Shown: positions 24,356-37,211, numbered from the stretch's first letter. The stretch: 64,000 nt of DNA from Sambucus nigra (GCA_949130495.1 OX422210.1:499759760-499823759); one strand, 5' to 3'. A program made the numbers and translations. Notes: a model not told the origin generated them from the letters alone.

Positions 24356-24537
24356 GAAGAATAAATGCCATACATTATTTTATGAATAAACCCCCAATAA
24401 ACTCTCACTTATTGTTAAAGCCATGCGCCCATGCATCCAACTCTTAACACATCTACTCAATCGAGTGTTATCCAATGCAACATTGGTCATAAAATTATCA
24501 CACCCCTAATTCGAAATCTCGGATTAGGTGAAAACTA
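24356..24537. repeat. Left copy of the 182-bp sequence flanking element C
   Basis: From GAAGAATAAATG to AAAACTA this stretch matches 39,070-39,251 with about 14 differences in 182 bp and no obvious indel. It ends exactly at the left edge of element C. Confidence 0.85.
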
Positions 24538-25721
24538 TGTAGAGGGGGCTTGAAGGTAATCCTGAGATTAGGGATAATTCCCTAATTGGCAATAGTGTTT
24601 GAGATTAAGCAGCTGAGGCAGCTCAAGCGTGGCAACTCTGTGCGGCAACTCAACGAGGCAGCTTAGCGTGGAAACTCATAATTAGCTTGTTATGTTAGTC
24701 ATATTGTATCTTTGTTTATATTGACTGTAAGCTATAACGGTTATAATGTTGTAACGAGATTAATAATGAGTTCTAGTGTGAGGTCAAACGGTACTCGCGA
24801 GAGACCAGGCTTGGCAGGGCCTGGGAGAGATTCCATGCTCAATCGAATGACCTCGTCGTGGGAACTTTAGAGGGACTTGGTTTGGAGGATTGAGAAGTAA
24901 GGAACCGTTGGGACTTGTCCCAACCATCTTAGATACACCTGGTAAAACACCGAAGGACCCTGACCGTGGAACCTCGGGCGGAGCAGCTTCGAGTTCCATC
25001 GGGCGTTGAGTTGTGAACCAAACAACCCTCTACTTAATGTCATATCTACTGTAGGTGATGTCACTAGCTAGCTAAACAATGTCAGACCTGCACTCGAGTA
25101 AACCACCGCGGTATTTGGGGTTGTCAGGCAGTCGGTGAGCCACCTCTGCGATAACAGCCCCCCTGACACAGTGGTTGGGCAAAAGGCATGTCTTGGCATT
25201 TAATGTTTATAATGTGGAGACAACTAGTTCATCAGGCATTTAATTTTGTGACATAAAGTATGAGGGACGTCTTTCATGGCCTTAAATGATTGAGTTGCCT
25301 CTGGGGTGGTGTGGGGGGTTATTTAAGGACCCCAACCACCTTTGAGGAAGAGAGACCCTTTTTAGAGTCTGGGAAGTTATTACCAGACAGAGAGTTTTAC
25401 CTTCTCATCATTGTTATTTATTATGAAGCTTTTAATATTTGACAGTGATTCTTGAGAGGACTAGGTGTGTTTATACCTGTCTACCAAGGTGTATCTAGGG
25501 TGCTTACTTCTCTCTCCCTCTAGATGAGTTACTTCTAAAGTTCATTACTATCTTCTGAGCTATACACGAGACTCTTTGTGAGTTTAAACTGAGCTTAACT
25601 TCATTGGGTCTGTGTTTGTGGGTCCTATCATTAACCTAAGGCTCTGGTCAAATATCTTATCATTACCATACTCAAACAGGGGTTACGCCTCCATTTATCT
25701 TATCTAAAGTACCCTCCTACA
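24538..25721 (+). repeat. 5' LTR of element C (1,184 bp)
   Basis: Starts TGTAGAGGGGG and ends CCTCCTACA. It is followed after 2 bp by the primer binding site. It is colinear with the 3' LTR and of identical length. Confidence 0.95.
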
Positions 25722-25723
25722 TT

Positions 25724-25740
25724 TGGCGACTCCGCTGGGG
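25724..25740 (+). other. Primer binding site of element C (probably tRNA-Arg)
   Basis: TGGCGACTCCGCTGGGG would pair with a tRNA ending CCCCAGCGGAGTCGCCA, which I recall as a plant tRNA-Arg end. Tat elements commonly use tRNA-Arg. The tRNA identity should be checked against a tRNA set. Confidence 0.7.
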
Positions 25741-25763
25741 AGGCATTCTCTTAGCTAGGGAGT

Positions 25764-26862
25764 ATGGCGCAAGATAATGCTACTCGAAGACTCAACTTTA
25801 ATGATATCCAGCATAATGAAGAACAGGCCGCAAGGGAGCAGGAGTCCCTAAGGGATGGGACTCCTCGAGTAGAGGTACCGCCAGTTCCGACGATGTCAGA
25901 CGTTCCTGGGGCGGCACGACCCGCCATGAGCGCGGGGTTGGGACCCGCCCAGATGGCGCTCCTCATGAGCAAATTTTATGAGTTTTTACAAACCCCAGTA
26001 GCTTCAACTATGCTGGGAGGATTGGAGGCTAATGCTTTCGTAACACCAGGGGTAGCTCCAACGGCCCCACCAGATACAGGCATTGGGAGAGCGCTCCCGG
26101 CAAGTGTACCCCCTGTTGTGAGTCCAGCAGTGGGAACCTCAGGAGTCTCAACAGTACCGCCGGTAACGTTCGCTTCAGCAGCAACGGGCACTCAGCCCAT
26201 GGACCCATTGCTGATGTCCCCTGTGGCCTCGCCCATGGAAGAAATGAGAAAAGAAATGCAGAAGGAGATTTTGAAGTTCATGCGGGCTTCCTCGCAATCA
26301 GCCGGCGAAGTGGCTTCGGTTTATGACGACTTCCGAACACCCTACCCTCAAGTGTACAACTATGAGCCTTACCTAAAGGACTACATTCCCCCTATCTTCG
26401 AAAAATATACAGCGAAAGGTGGAACCCGAAGGAGCACATTAAGCATTTTATTGAACACTTGGGAGCACATTGAAATGATAAGAAGCTTAGGCTGAGGGAG
26501 TTTTCCAAATCCCTAACCGAGAAGCATACACCTGGTACTCTCACTTAGCTCCCAACAGTATTTTAACGTGGGAGGAGATGCACGTATTATTTGTCCAAAA
26601 GTTCTTTTTGGCGAAAGACGAGTTCACCTTGACCCAACTGGGAAGGGAGAAGCAAAGTCCAGGGGAAGAAGTGGTGGCCTATGTTCGAAGGTTCAGGGAA
26701 AGGTCCCTCGATGTGAGGGAGGAGGCTAAAGAGTCCAAGTTATTAAAAATTTGTGCTGAGGGACTGCTTCTTGAATACATCTGCCATATCATCAACGAGA
26801 CGCGCGAGGGGACTTTTGCGGCATTCTTGAAAGCAGCAAGGAACATCTCTTTGGTGGTATGA
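25764..26862 (+). pseudogene. Element C gag (frameshifted)
   Basis: The first frame (ATG 25,764 to 26,495) encodes a Pro/Val/Thr-rich N-terminus. The gag core then shifts frame near 26,420 and again near 26,510. A TGA at about 26,477 falls in the middle segment. The core continues at 26,578-26,862 with FLAKDEFTLTQL and VVAYVRRFRER, matching the retrotransposon gag family pattern. A TGA at 26,860-26,862 separates it from the downstream pol frame, which is the same frame. At least two indels make this copy non-functional. Confidence 0.8.
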
Positions 26863-26871
26863 CCCAATCCG

Positions 26872-29800
26872 GTGGTAGTGCCCATGATGTTCAGGCAACC
26901 AATGCAACCCGAGGGGGGGAGGTCTCAGCCCCCGCGGGTAGGATACGCCGAAGGAGAAGATAGGGGCAAGACGCCGAGGAGGGACAGCAAGAGAAAATTT
27001 AGGAAAGATAGAGAAGACCCTCCACCGCTGCCCTGCACGATAAAAGAGGCTGTGAGTTATTATAATGCGATGGTCCAAGGGGGAATGGTTTATGAACCAA
27101 AAGGCATACCAATAGAAGAACCTTATGCTGCAACGAAGGAGGATCCTAATTACAGCCAGGTTTATCAAAAGATCCAGCATCCAACAGAAAGCTGCTTCAC
27201 GCTGCGAAGAATCATCAACAAGTACATGAAGGCAGGAACATTGAAAATTCCCCCACAGAACATTAACAACAACGCGCTTCCGGCACACGGGGCCAATTTG
27301 GTGATGGCCTATGATGAGGAGGCAGAAAGAGAAGGAGGGTTGACGATGAAGCAGAAGGAGCTCGAAGAAGCTCTGGAACATTGTACCACGGGAATGGCTA
27401 ATGTAGTTTTAGCCTATGATAAAGCAAGCGCTAAGGACGTGGAAGACGTGTATAGCATTGAAGATGGGGAAACAGACCCAGTCATAGAATGTAGTGCAGT
27501 TTCAAAATCCCCAAAATTCACTTGGTTCTTCGATCAAGTGAGGATCCTGAAGGAGAGCAGGATGGAGATAACTCACGCAATTTTAAACATTACAAAAAGG
27601 AACGCACTCCCCTCGCTAAGATGGAGGGGACCCATGGCCAGGCTGGTGAAGAAATTCCTGTCAGAGGTAACCTTCAGCGATGAAGATAGAGCTGTGAGGT
27701 TCCCTCATAACAGGCCTCTATATGTAACCGCTAGCGTCAACGGAGTTAGCTTTGCAAGGACCCTTATGGATGGGGGTGCTTCCATCAATATTATGCCAAT
27801 CAACTCCTTCCACGCGGTTGGTATTCCAAAAGAAAGGTTGGTCCCCATGCCTTTGGTAATTTCGGGATATGACAATCAATCTTCCAAGTCAGTCGGGTAC
27901 GTGAATGTTAGGATTGCGATGGGAAACCTGAAGTCCCACATTAAGTTCCATGTGATAGAAAGCGCAACTTCTTATCACTTACTAATAGGGAGGGTGTGGA
28001 TGCACAACCAAGGTTTAGTTCCTTCGACTTATCATCAATGCGCCAAGGCAAATATCAAGGGAACGGAGGTGACCATTAGGGCTACGACGAGGCCTTTTGC
28101 TATCAAAGAAGCACACTTAGTGGATGCGTCATTCTATATAAAACTGGAGGAGGATGTACGGGTCCTGACGAAGAGAATGGAGGGGGCATGGGTTCCCTCA
28201 ATTAGAGAGAGAATGGGGCCCTTGAATGAGCAGGATAAAGAGGGCGAAAATAGTGAAGGGGTGAGCACCGAAGAAGCCCATCAGATGATCCCTCGGATCC
28301 AAAAGATCTCGAGGCAACTCAAAGACAGGATGAGACCTAGAACAGACTCGATGGAGCACGAGGTCCGACGGTAAAGCGTGTTAAGTCACTTTTCGGAAAA
28401 AAGAATCGCTGAGGCTTCCAGAGAGAAGAAGAGTAAGGCCGTGGCAACAGCTACCAGCAGGCAATGCAAGAAAATTGTCACTGAAGAGGGAAAAGTAGTA
28501 TTCCGTTTGTAACAGTGTGTACGGGCGATCGAAGAGGCTAAGGATGAGGTTAACCCGGTGTATGAGTGTTTTTTGGTGGATCGACGGGGGCAGTGTATGG
28601 TGATAGACAACTCCAACATACAAGAATTCATAGAAGATGTCATCGAAGAACTAGACTACATGGGAGATCGACCAAGGCCCCAGGCACAAGAGTTAGACCA
28701 GCTAAACTTAGTAAGAGAAGGGGAAGATCCAAGGCCTATCTTTGTCTCAAAAGATCTTGGTAAGGGGAAACGAGAGGCCTTGGTCAAACTAATTCGGGAA
28801 TTCATAAATGTTTTCGCATGGAAGTACACTGAAATGGAAGGGCTGGATGAAGAGGTGAGTTGCCACAAACTTAACGTGATGCCTTCAGCCATTCCGGTGA
28901 AGCAGGCAACGAGGACTTACAAGCCTGAACTAGACTTAAAGATTAAAGAAGAGGTCCAACGCTTATTGGCAGCAGGATTTATCAAGCCAATACAACATCC
29001 CCTCTGGCTATCCAGCATTGTGCCAGTGGGGAAGAAAGACAAGAACCAAATAAGGATTTGTGTGGACTTCAGAGACTTGAATAGGGCTTGCCCCAAGGAT
29101 GAGTTTCCCCTACCCTCCATCGACAGTTTGATAGATGCCACGGCTGGTCACGAGATGTATAGCTTCATGGATGGGTATATGGGATACAACCAGATCAAGA
29201 TGGACCCCTCTGATGCAGAGAAAACGGCGTTCAGAACTCCGTTGGGCAACTTCATGTACAAGGTGATGCCGTTTGGACTAAAGAACGCTGAAGCTACGTA
29301 CCAGAGGACAATGATGTCCATTTTTCATGACTTCTTCCACAAATTTATAGAGTTCTACGTGGAAGACCTGGTCATCAAATCGAAGAAGGAGGAGTCCCAT
29401 CTGAATGATTTAAGGAAGGTGTTTGCTCGGTGCAGGAGGTATAAATTGAGGATTAACCCGTTAAAGTGTGTCTTTGGAGTAACAAGTAGGAAGTTTCTAG
29501 GCTTCGTGGTTGATCGACAAGGGGTACAGATGGACCAGGATAAACAGCGGGCGATATTAGAGATGCCATGTCCTAGGACGGCGAAGGAGCTGAAGAGTTT
29601 TCTTGGCAAAGTCTCCTACCTTAGGAGATTTATGCCTGGATTAGCCGAAATAACACACCCACTGATGCAGCTGTTGCGAAAAAACACGAAATTCAGGTGG
29701 GAGGAGGTTCACCAGGAGTCTCTTGTCAGGCTGAAGAAACTGTTCGTTTCACCACAAATTATGGTTCCTCCCCAAGCAGGAGTACCGTTGCAGCTATACC

Positions 29801-32265
29801 TCACGTCTACCACGAGGTCCGTTAGAGCGCTACTGGCACAAGAAGTGGACGGGCAAGAATAACCGGTTTACTACCTCAGCAGAATTATACATGGGCCAGA
29901 GATTAGATATAGTAACTTAGAGAGGCATTGTCTAGCCTTAGTCTTTGTAGCACAAAAACTTAGGCATTATATACTATCTTTCACAATTCATATTGTAACT
30001 AGATGTGACCCAATTAAGTATTTGCTTGCAAGAACTATATTGATTGGCAGGGCAGCTAGATGGTTCCTTATCCTCTCTGAATATGACTTGAAGTGTGTGG
30101 TTCCTCGCACAATTAAGAGCCAAGCGTACGCTGATCTGTTGGCCATCTTCCCTTCAGGAACCTTCGGGCCACCTAAGGAAGACATTCCAGGAGATGATTT
30201 GTAAGCTAATTACCTGGATACAGCTGATGAGGAATGGACGATGCAGTTCGATGGATCTTCAGCAGAAAAGAAGGGGGGAGCAGGGGTTATCCTTTCAAAA
30301 GGGATGGAGGAGATTTGCCTTTCCTACAAGCTAGATTTCCCTTGTTCCAATAACGAAGCAGAATACGAGGCATTGGTACTGGGGCTACTAGAGGCTCTTC
30401 GAAGGGGAATTCGTTCACTTTGTATTAAGGGTGATTCGAACCTAGCAATTCAGCAAGTAAACGGAGAATATGCGTTGAAACACATGAGCCTGGCGCCATA
30501 TAGAATAATCATTCAAAGGCTTCTCAACCAGTTCCATCGGACCAAGATCAGAAGACATCCCAGAATGATGAACCGCCATATGTACGCCTATGCCACTATC
30601 ACCCAGAAAATGGTCATGAAGACCGATGAGACTATCGTGGTGATCCAGCGAAGAATGGCTCCTTCGATGGTACAGTCAATACTACCGATGGAGGGGGACG
30701 CGGACTGGAAGGGAGATATTAGGAACCAACTGGAGTCTGGCAAAGGAGCTATGGTATTAAGAGAGTTTTCACAATACTTTACGAACCAGAAAAATCTTTA
30801 CTATAGAAATGCGGGGGGATGGTTGTCAAGATGCGTCAGCCCAGAGGAAGCAGAGCAAAGATTGAGGAAAATGCATGAGGAGCACTGCGAAACGACTGAG
30901 ATATCTCTATATAGGAGAATTCAAAGAGAGGGGTATTTCTGGCCTAGAATGAAGCAAGATGCGGCAAAGTTGCAACGGAAGTGTGATAAGTGTCGGCTAT
31001 TCTTCAAGGCAGCTGAGTGCCATTTCATTGAATCTCAAACGAACTGGAGGTAGCCCTACATTGACTTCATTCAGGATGGGGTTGTCCCAACAGAGAAAAT
31101 GGATGCAATGGGTCTGAGGCAAAGGGCTCTAAGGTTCTATGTTCAGGAGAGGAAGCTTTATCGAAGGGGTTACTTCAACAGGTCATTGCGTTGCGTCACG
31201 AAGGAAGAAGTAGCGGAGGTCCTCAAACAAGCGCACGATCCAGCCCACATAGGAGGGGCCAAGTTGTATGATCAGTTGATGACGTTGGGGTATTATTGGC
31301 CAACAATGGAGAAAGACTCTGCTGAGTTCGTTCGAAAATGCAAAGCTTGCCAACTTCATAGAAATATGATCCATGCCCCATCGGTAGACTTACACTCTTT
31401 GTCAACACCCTATCCATTTTATACTTGGGCGTTCGACCTAGTGGGGGCAATACACCCTTCTTCGAGAGGCAAGATATGGATACTGGTAGCAACAGAGTGT
31501 TTTACAAAATGGGCCCAAGCAATACCACTCAGAAGAGCAACGGTTGGGGTGGTGAGCAACTTCATCAGAGAATACATCATTTGCCGTTTTGGGATCCCAA
31601 AGGTTATTCTTTCAGATAACGGAACTCCCTTCGTCAATTCTGAAGTGACAATGCTCACAGACAAGTACTCCATTGTTCATCACACCTCAATGGTGGCGTA
31701 CCCAAAGGGAAACGGTCAAGCCGAGGCGACTAACAAAACCTTGGTTAATATTTTGGCCAAGATGATGGAGGACTTTCCAGGGGCGTGGGATGACAAGATA
31801 CCAGTTATTTTGTGGGCCTATCGAACATCAAAACGGAAACCCACAGGATACACGCCGTTCTCCCTTGTTTACAGGGCTGAGGCAATCCTTCCAGTGGAGT
31901 TGGAAGTTCCTTCCGCTCGATATGCCTTACGAAGTAGTATGCTCCCTCAAAATAGACATGTACAGTTGGAAGCGTTGGATGAACACAGAGATAACTCGAT
32001 GCAGCACTTCCAGATGTATATAAAATAACTCTCCAGGGCATACGATAACTTGGTGAGGCCAAGGAAGTTCATAGAGGGAGACCTCGTATTAAAAGCAGCA
32101 GTAAAACACATCCGGGGGCTTCCTCTACCAAAGTTTGCAGCCAACTGGGAGGGACCTTTCGTTGTAAAGGAAGCCCACGATTCAGGTTATTATTTAATTT
32201 CGAAATTAGAGGAAGACAAGCCATTTAAGATTAACAATAAATGGCTGAAGGTTTATCATGTGTAA
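26872..32265 (+). pseudogene. Element C pol: protease, RT, RNase H, second RNase H, integrase
   Basis: A single frame carries everything, broken by stops at 28,372, 28,510, 29,860, 30,202, 31,051 and 32,026. Protease (about 27,700-28,020) has LMDGGASINIM. RT (about 28,900-29,450) has VDFRDLNRACPKD and FMDGYMGYNQI, but the catalytic box reads YVED (Glu codon 29,362-29,364). RNase H follows to about 30,200. The second RNase H (30,241-30,560) has FDGSS, NNEAEYEA and KGDSNLA. Two HHCC-like zinc finger modules follow, at about 30,860-31,005 and 31,215-31,350, the first lacking a clear second His. The integrase core keeps D (AFDLVG), D (LSDNGTPF) and E (GQAEATNK). The last 72 codons follow the final stop. 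Confidence 0.9.
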
Positions 32266-32517
32266 ACAATCAAGTTTGAACCAATGCTATAATTGGCTGT
32301 TGTTATAAATATACAAGTTTTGTGTACTTTAAACATAATGAAAGAATTGCAGAAATATAAAAATCTATAGCATACAAGAACAGTCGCAACACATGGATGG
32401 ATTGAAAAGTATATATTCTTCATTCATAAACAATAGAGCATTACAAAAAAATTTGGGAGCTATCGCCCAACAATTACATAGATAAGAGCAGATGGAGAAC
32501 CTTTATACAAGAGGCAA

Positions 32518-33299
32518 TTAGTCTAAAAGAAACGATAAATATGCGGAAGAGAAAAAATCTCCATGAAGACTCGAAGAAGCTGTTGTGAAAGACCGTTGGG
32601 CATTAATAGAAACCGCCAGCCTCGTTTTCACTTGTGTACGTTCGATGAGGAGTCTCTCGCATTTTAGTTTTACCAGACACAAGGCTTCTTCGGCATCCTT
32701 TACCTCTTGATCCACTACTTCCGAAAGGGGCGCCAATGCGACCAACCTAGCCTCCTCAGCTTGCTGGTCCTCCTGGTACTTTCGCAACACTTCCCTCTGG
32801 ACAATCAGTTGTTGGTTCTTTAGAGTCTTCAAATATGTTATGAGACAATCAAAACGGAAACCATCACGCCCCAGCTCCCTCAGGAAACCCAGAAATTGGT
32901 TAAGAAGGGATCTGGTAACACTTGCAGTAGGGGTACTGGCAATTTCAGCAACAACGATCACCATGCCTTGAAGTCTGTGACTCATCACGTGAATATTGGA
33001 GTGCAGGCAATCCGGTGTGAAGGTCTCAGGGTGACGATTCACCAGTTGTTTGATCACCAAGCGGTGGTTGACAGGCATTTGAGGAGACTACCGAAGCACC
33101 ATTAGGCAGAAAGCGTGAGGAGGCAAGTCAGGTAGCGGGAGTTCACACCCAGATTCACTCTCTGCTGCAGCACCAGTCGTGGAACCTTAATCATCATGAC
33201 CAGAGCTTTTCAAAACAGCAGGTTCCCGGTGAAGTGAGCCCATAGGTGAAGGAACTGGGGGAGAATCTTCCCGAGCAACTTGAGAAGGGATGGAAGCCA
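32518..33299 (-). pseudogene. Antisense proximal ORF of element C
   Basis: A minus-strand frame begins MASIPSQVARED at 33,299 and ends at the stop at 32,518, with in-frame stops near 33,187 and 33,090. The open C-terminal part (33,078-32,518, 186 aa) is Leu/Glu/Arg/Gln-rich with likely coiled coil around QLIVQREVLRKYQEDQQAEE. I recognise no catalytic domain. Its position matches the proximal antisense ORF of element A, but I see no clear sequence similarity. The 55-bp array lies directly upstream of its start. Confidence 0.5.
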
Positions 33300-33318
33300 T
33301 AATAAGTATATGAAAAAT

Positions 33319-33935
33319 CTTAACAAGTGTTTTCGTTGTTAAGTCACCGTTATAGGTGGAGTTTATTAAAAATCTTAACAAGCGTTTTCGTTGTTAAGTC
33401 ACCATTATAGGTGGAGGTTATTAAAAATCTTAACAAGCATTTTCGTTATTAATTCACCGTTATAGGTGGAGTTTGTTAAAAATCTTAACAAGCGTTTTCG
33501 TTGTTAAGTCACCGTTATAGGTGGAGTTTATTAAAATTCTTAACAAGCATTTTCGTTGTTAAGTCACCGTTATAGGTGGAGTTTATTAAAATTCTTAACA
33601 AGCGTTTTCGTTGTTAAGTCACCGTTATAGGTGGAGGTTATTAAAAATCTTAACAAGCGTTTTCGTTGTTAAGTCACCGTTATAGGTGGAGTTTATTAAA
33701 AATCTTAACAAGCGTTTTCGTTGTTAAGTCACCGTCATAGGTGGAGTTTATTAAAATTCTTAACAAGCGTTTTCATTGTTAAGTCACCGTTATAGGTGGC
33801 AAGCGTTTTCGTTGTTAAGTCACCGTTGTAGGTGGAGTTTATTAAAAATCTTAACAAGCGTTTTCGTTGTTAAGTCACCGTTGTGGGTTCAGTTTGTTAA
33901 AAATCTTAACAAGTGTTTTCGTTGTTAAGTCACCA
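33319..33935. repeat. About 12 tandem copies of a 55-bp unit in element C
   Basis: The motif CTTAACAAG recurs at 33,319, 33,374, 33,429, 33,484, 33,539, 33,594, 33,649, 33,704 and 33,759, an exact 55-bp period. One truncated unit near 33,800 and two more follow. Each unit contains GTTGTTAAGTCACC and TATAGGTGGAG, with variant bases in single copies. It lies between the two antisense ORFs of element C. Confidence 0.92.
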
Positions 33936-34429
33936 AACAGGTGAGAGTTTATGAAAAATTACTTAAAATGCTTTCTTCGATCAAGTCACCCATAAAGGTG
34001 GATTTCGAGAAGTCAAGAAATATAGAGAAATTAGATAAGCACCTCAGTAGCAGCAGGAGCAAGGGTAATCGCCACGGGGGTCAAAACGCCAGAAACCGTG
34101 GGAGGCGGGCTCATTACCTCGGCAGCCTCAACGGGGCCCTCGGGTGTAGAATCCTCGGAGGGAACACCTCCCTCGCCAGTATAAGGCATTATGGTAAGCA
34201 CGGGCGCATCGTTAGAAGGAGATGTTGGCCCTTCGAAAGATGTCCCACCTGGAGCAGGTACTCCAACCCGGGCCTGAGAAAGAATAAGGCCACTTAGCGC
34301 GAAAGGCGGAGAAAGGCTTGGAGAGAGCTACAAAGACAAACGAATGTTAGATAAAAGGAGCAACTGCAAAAGGTAACTGCAAAAGGATAAGAGAGAAATA
34401 CTCTTGGCTTACCCCCGTTATGGCACTAA

Positions 34430-37211
34430 AAAGAGGAACTGCAGCGAGGGGTCTTGAGAGTACAGGAGGAAGGAGAATGTTGGCTACCAATGACGCCACA
34501 TCCACCAAAAACAACCCAACATGTAATTAGGGAATAATTGGGACAAATAAAAGATGTAAAGCTCGAAAAGACACTTACCTGTGACACACTCACTTCGACC
34601 ACGACCAGGGGCAGAGAGACCTCCCGCTCCAAAGGCAACTCAGAAGAGGCTGGAACAGGTGCCTCGGGCTGGCCAAACAACCCAACTGCACCCACGGTGG
34701 CATGTCTGGCCTGACGGGAGGAGGAATGGTGCGAATAAGTGAGGCTTATTAAATGAGAGCGGGGAAGGGAGGCAGTGACCAGACGAGCACCACAACGGCC
34801 CCCCACGAAACGGCTCACTGGGGGGCTAGGGGGACTGGGAGGGCTGCCCCCCATTTCTTTAACTCCCTGCAACAAAGATATCAGGAAATAAGAAAAAAAT
34901 ATGCCGCGTCAAGAGAAGAATTAAAAAAATGCACATATACCTCAGATCCGGAGGAGGGACAAGATGATACAACTATTGGTGAAGATGGCAAAGAGGTAGG
35001 GACAGAAGGAGCTGGTGAAGAAGCACGCTCAGATGTTTGTTTTTTTGGGGGCTTGGTACCCAGCGTCATCCTTCTGGATCCCGTGGCGCCCCCAATTTGA
35101 GGCACCTTCGACCTTTTCCTTCTCTTCGCAGAGGGCTCACTAGGATCCACCACTATTTTTTGGAATGCACTCGAAGGGGGAACGGGAACTGCGCGCCATT
35201 CGAACTCAGCATTTATTCGAGCAACTTCGGCCTCTACCTGCCTCCTCAGCTCTTCAGCTAATTTTGGGGGCATGGAGGAGGGAACGGATGCAATTGGAAA
35301 TGCCTCCAGTGGAGTCCTCGTTTGATCTTTGACCTTGACCTTCTTCGACTTGGACTTCTTGGCCCTCTTGGCAGGTAGCTCGGAGGGGCCTTCTCCCATG
35401 GCAGCTTCGACCGTGGGGATAGATGGCTTGGGGGTCGTAGTGGCCTTGGGTTTCGGGGTGGCAGTCGGGATCAAGGGGTAATGAGGGGGTAGTTAATTAG
35501 GAGACTCCTTAACAGTTTTGCTTAGAGGAAACTCAACCCCAAGCACGGAGTTCCCCTTTAGACCCAACTCAGAGGAAGAAAAGGAAAGGACAGGGGGATA
35601 GCAAGGAGGGGACTGAACATACTCGTTAATTCTGGCCAACTGCCCCGGATGGAACTTCGTGGCAAAGGATGTGGATACGTCTCCTTTCCTCGTGGCACTC
35701 GGGAGGGTGACACGCCCATCAATGGTGGATGTTACGCCAAGCACCACAGCGGCAGTATAGAAGGTACATGCCTCGGCAAAGGTGGCTTCGGGATGATTAT
35801 TCTAGAACACAGGGAAGAGGAGCCCCCTGATCGAACCCAAATTATCTGCTGCATCTATCAGGGTTGTAGGGATCAAAAGCGTACCCCCATTCAGTGTAGG
35901 AGGAGAGGAACCCCGGGGTAAAAAGAAGCACTACGGCCTACGAGGGATCCTCTACAACCGGATTAAATCTAACCGTTGTGGCTGCAGTAGGAAAGAAGTC
36001 CCAAGTGTGGGCGAAGGTGGGCTCACTATATGGCCTCATTATGAAGGAATCTGAATGGTCAAAAACCTCCATTATCTCCTTTTGGCTCTGCTTCTTGTGG
36101 AAACATAGGAGACATGGGGGCTTGATACCCTGGCTCACAGGTAGAGAAACTGACTTCGCAGAAATGGCAGGAAAGCGGGTGTAGAGGAAGCCCGTCAAGA
36201 TGATGGTGTTGGAAAAATTTGCCAAATTATAGTGGCCCAGTGACCGTTCCATGTCAATATGGGTTCGATCCAACCAAGTGTAGAGGGACCCCAAGGTAAT
36301 GGCGGCCAAAGGTAGGTTGAATCCTCTGGCCAAACGAACAGAGATATTTATCAGGTCCCTCCTGGGCTGATCGTTGGGCTTTCGAGTGAGAAAGAAGCGT
36401 AAAAGTAGTACGAGTATGTAGGCCGACAGTTCCAAGGAGGTACCTCTACCACGGCTCGTTACATCACTAGCATCCTTCGGCGTCGGAGCTTCAAAAAAAT
36501 AATTGATAAGAGGGGCAAAGGTAGCCTTGTTGGAGGAACCGGTGCAACTGCGGCAGATTCGATCCAACTCAACCCGATCGACAGCCTCTTCGGCGTCCAG
36601 AGACTTGTCGTGGTAAGTATACTCGCCCAGGGTTCGAACCCAAGGAGTTCGCAGACATCCTCCAACGTAACAGTAAACTCCCCCTACGCAGCGAAGAAAG
36701 TGTGGGTTGTGATGTTCCATCGAGAGACTAGCACTTGAAGTGCCGCGTTATGCTTCGAGAGAGTGAACTCGCCAAACCAGTAGGCTCGATGCAGCCCAAC
36801 CTTCGTAAGAGCAGCAGTATGGGAGCTCTGTATATGTGTGTGCCACGCAGAAAAATGGGTTGGTGACCCCCCAGGTGCTTCAAAGTCGATCTGGGAATAA
36901 GGAAAGTCACCACGATCCAGACGGAAGCGCATAGTCCCCTCGGGAGGAAGATAGCCCCACTTCGACAAGTCCACTTCTTCATCACCCAGCAGTAAGGGAT
37001 CTAACTTAGAGGAGAAATGGCATGTCTTGCACGCCTCAGAAAACTTATCAGTTTCCTCTTCAAAAATGGGTGCATGGCGGTAGAGGCATAGTTGTTCTTG
37101 ACGAGCAGCGACCAAAGCAGCGCCGCTAAGGGTGGTGGCAGCGCCAGCAGCGGCAGAGGGGGAACCAGGTTGGGTAGCACCAGCAACTTGGGAAACACTA
37201 GAAGAAGCCAT
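34430..37211 (-). pseudogene. Antisense distal gene of element C: plant mobile domain protein
   Basis: The minus-strand frame starts MASSSVSQVAG at 37,211. After 175 codons a TAG at 36,684 interrupts FFAA-GEFTVTLEDVCELLGF, the hallmark start of the plant mobile domain (PMD). A frameshift near 36,630 follows. The domain continues to about 35,938 with LRFFLTRKPNDQPRRDL and LARGFNLPLAAITLGSLY. A further stretch to about 35,490 contains FGFDQG, typical of PMD tails. A Lys-rich segment (KRAKKSKSKKVK, 35,474-34,943) and a Pro/Ser-rich exon (about 34,870-34,578) are joined by a likely GT-AG intron; another donor, CAG|GTAAGT, follows. PMD occurs both in plant transposons and in host MAIL1-type proteins. 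Stops and the shift make this copy defective. Confidence 0.72.

Noticed and set aside
26743..27381. Minus-strand ORF of 212 aa opposite element C gag-pol
   Set aside because: No known motif. It lies opposite a frame with clear gag and protease features, so it is treated as a chance ORF.
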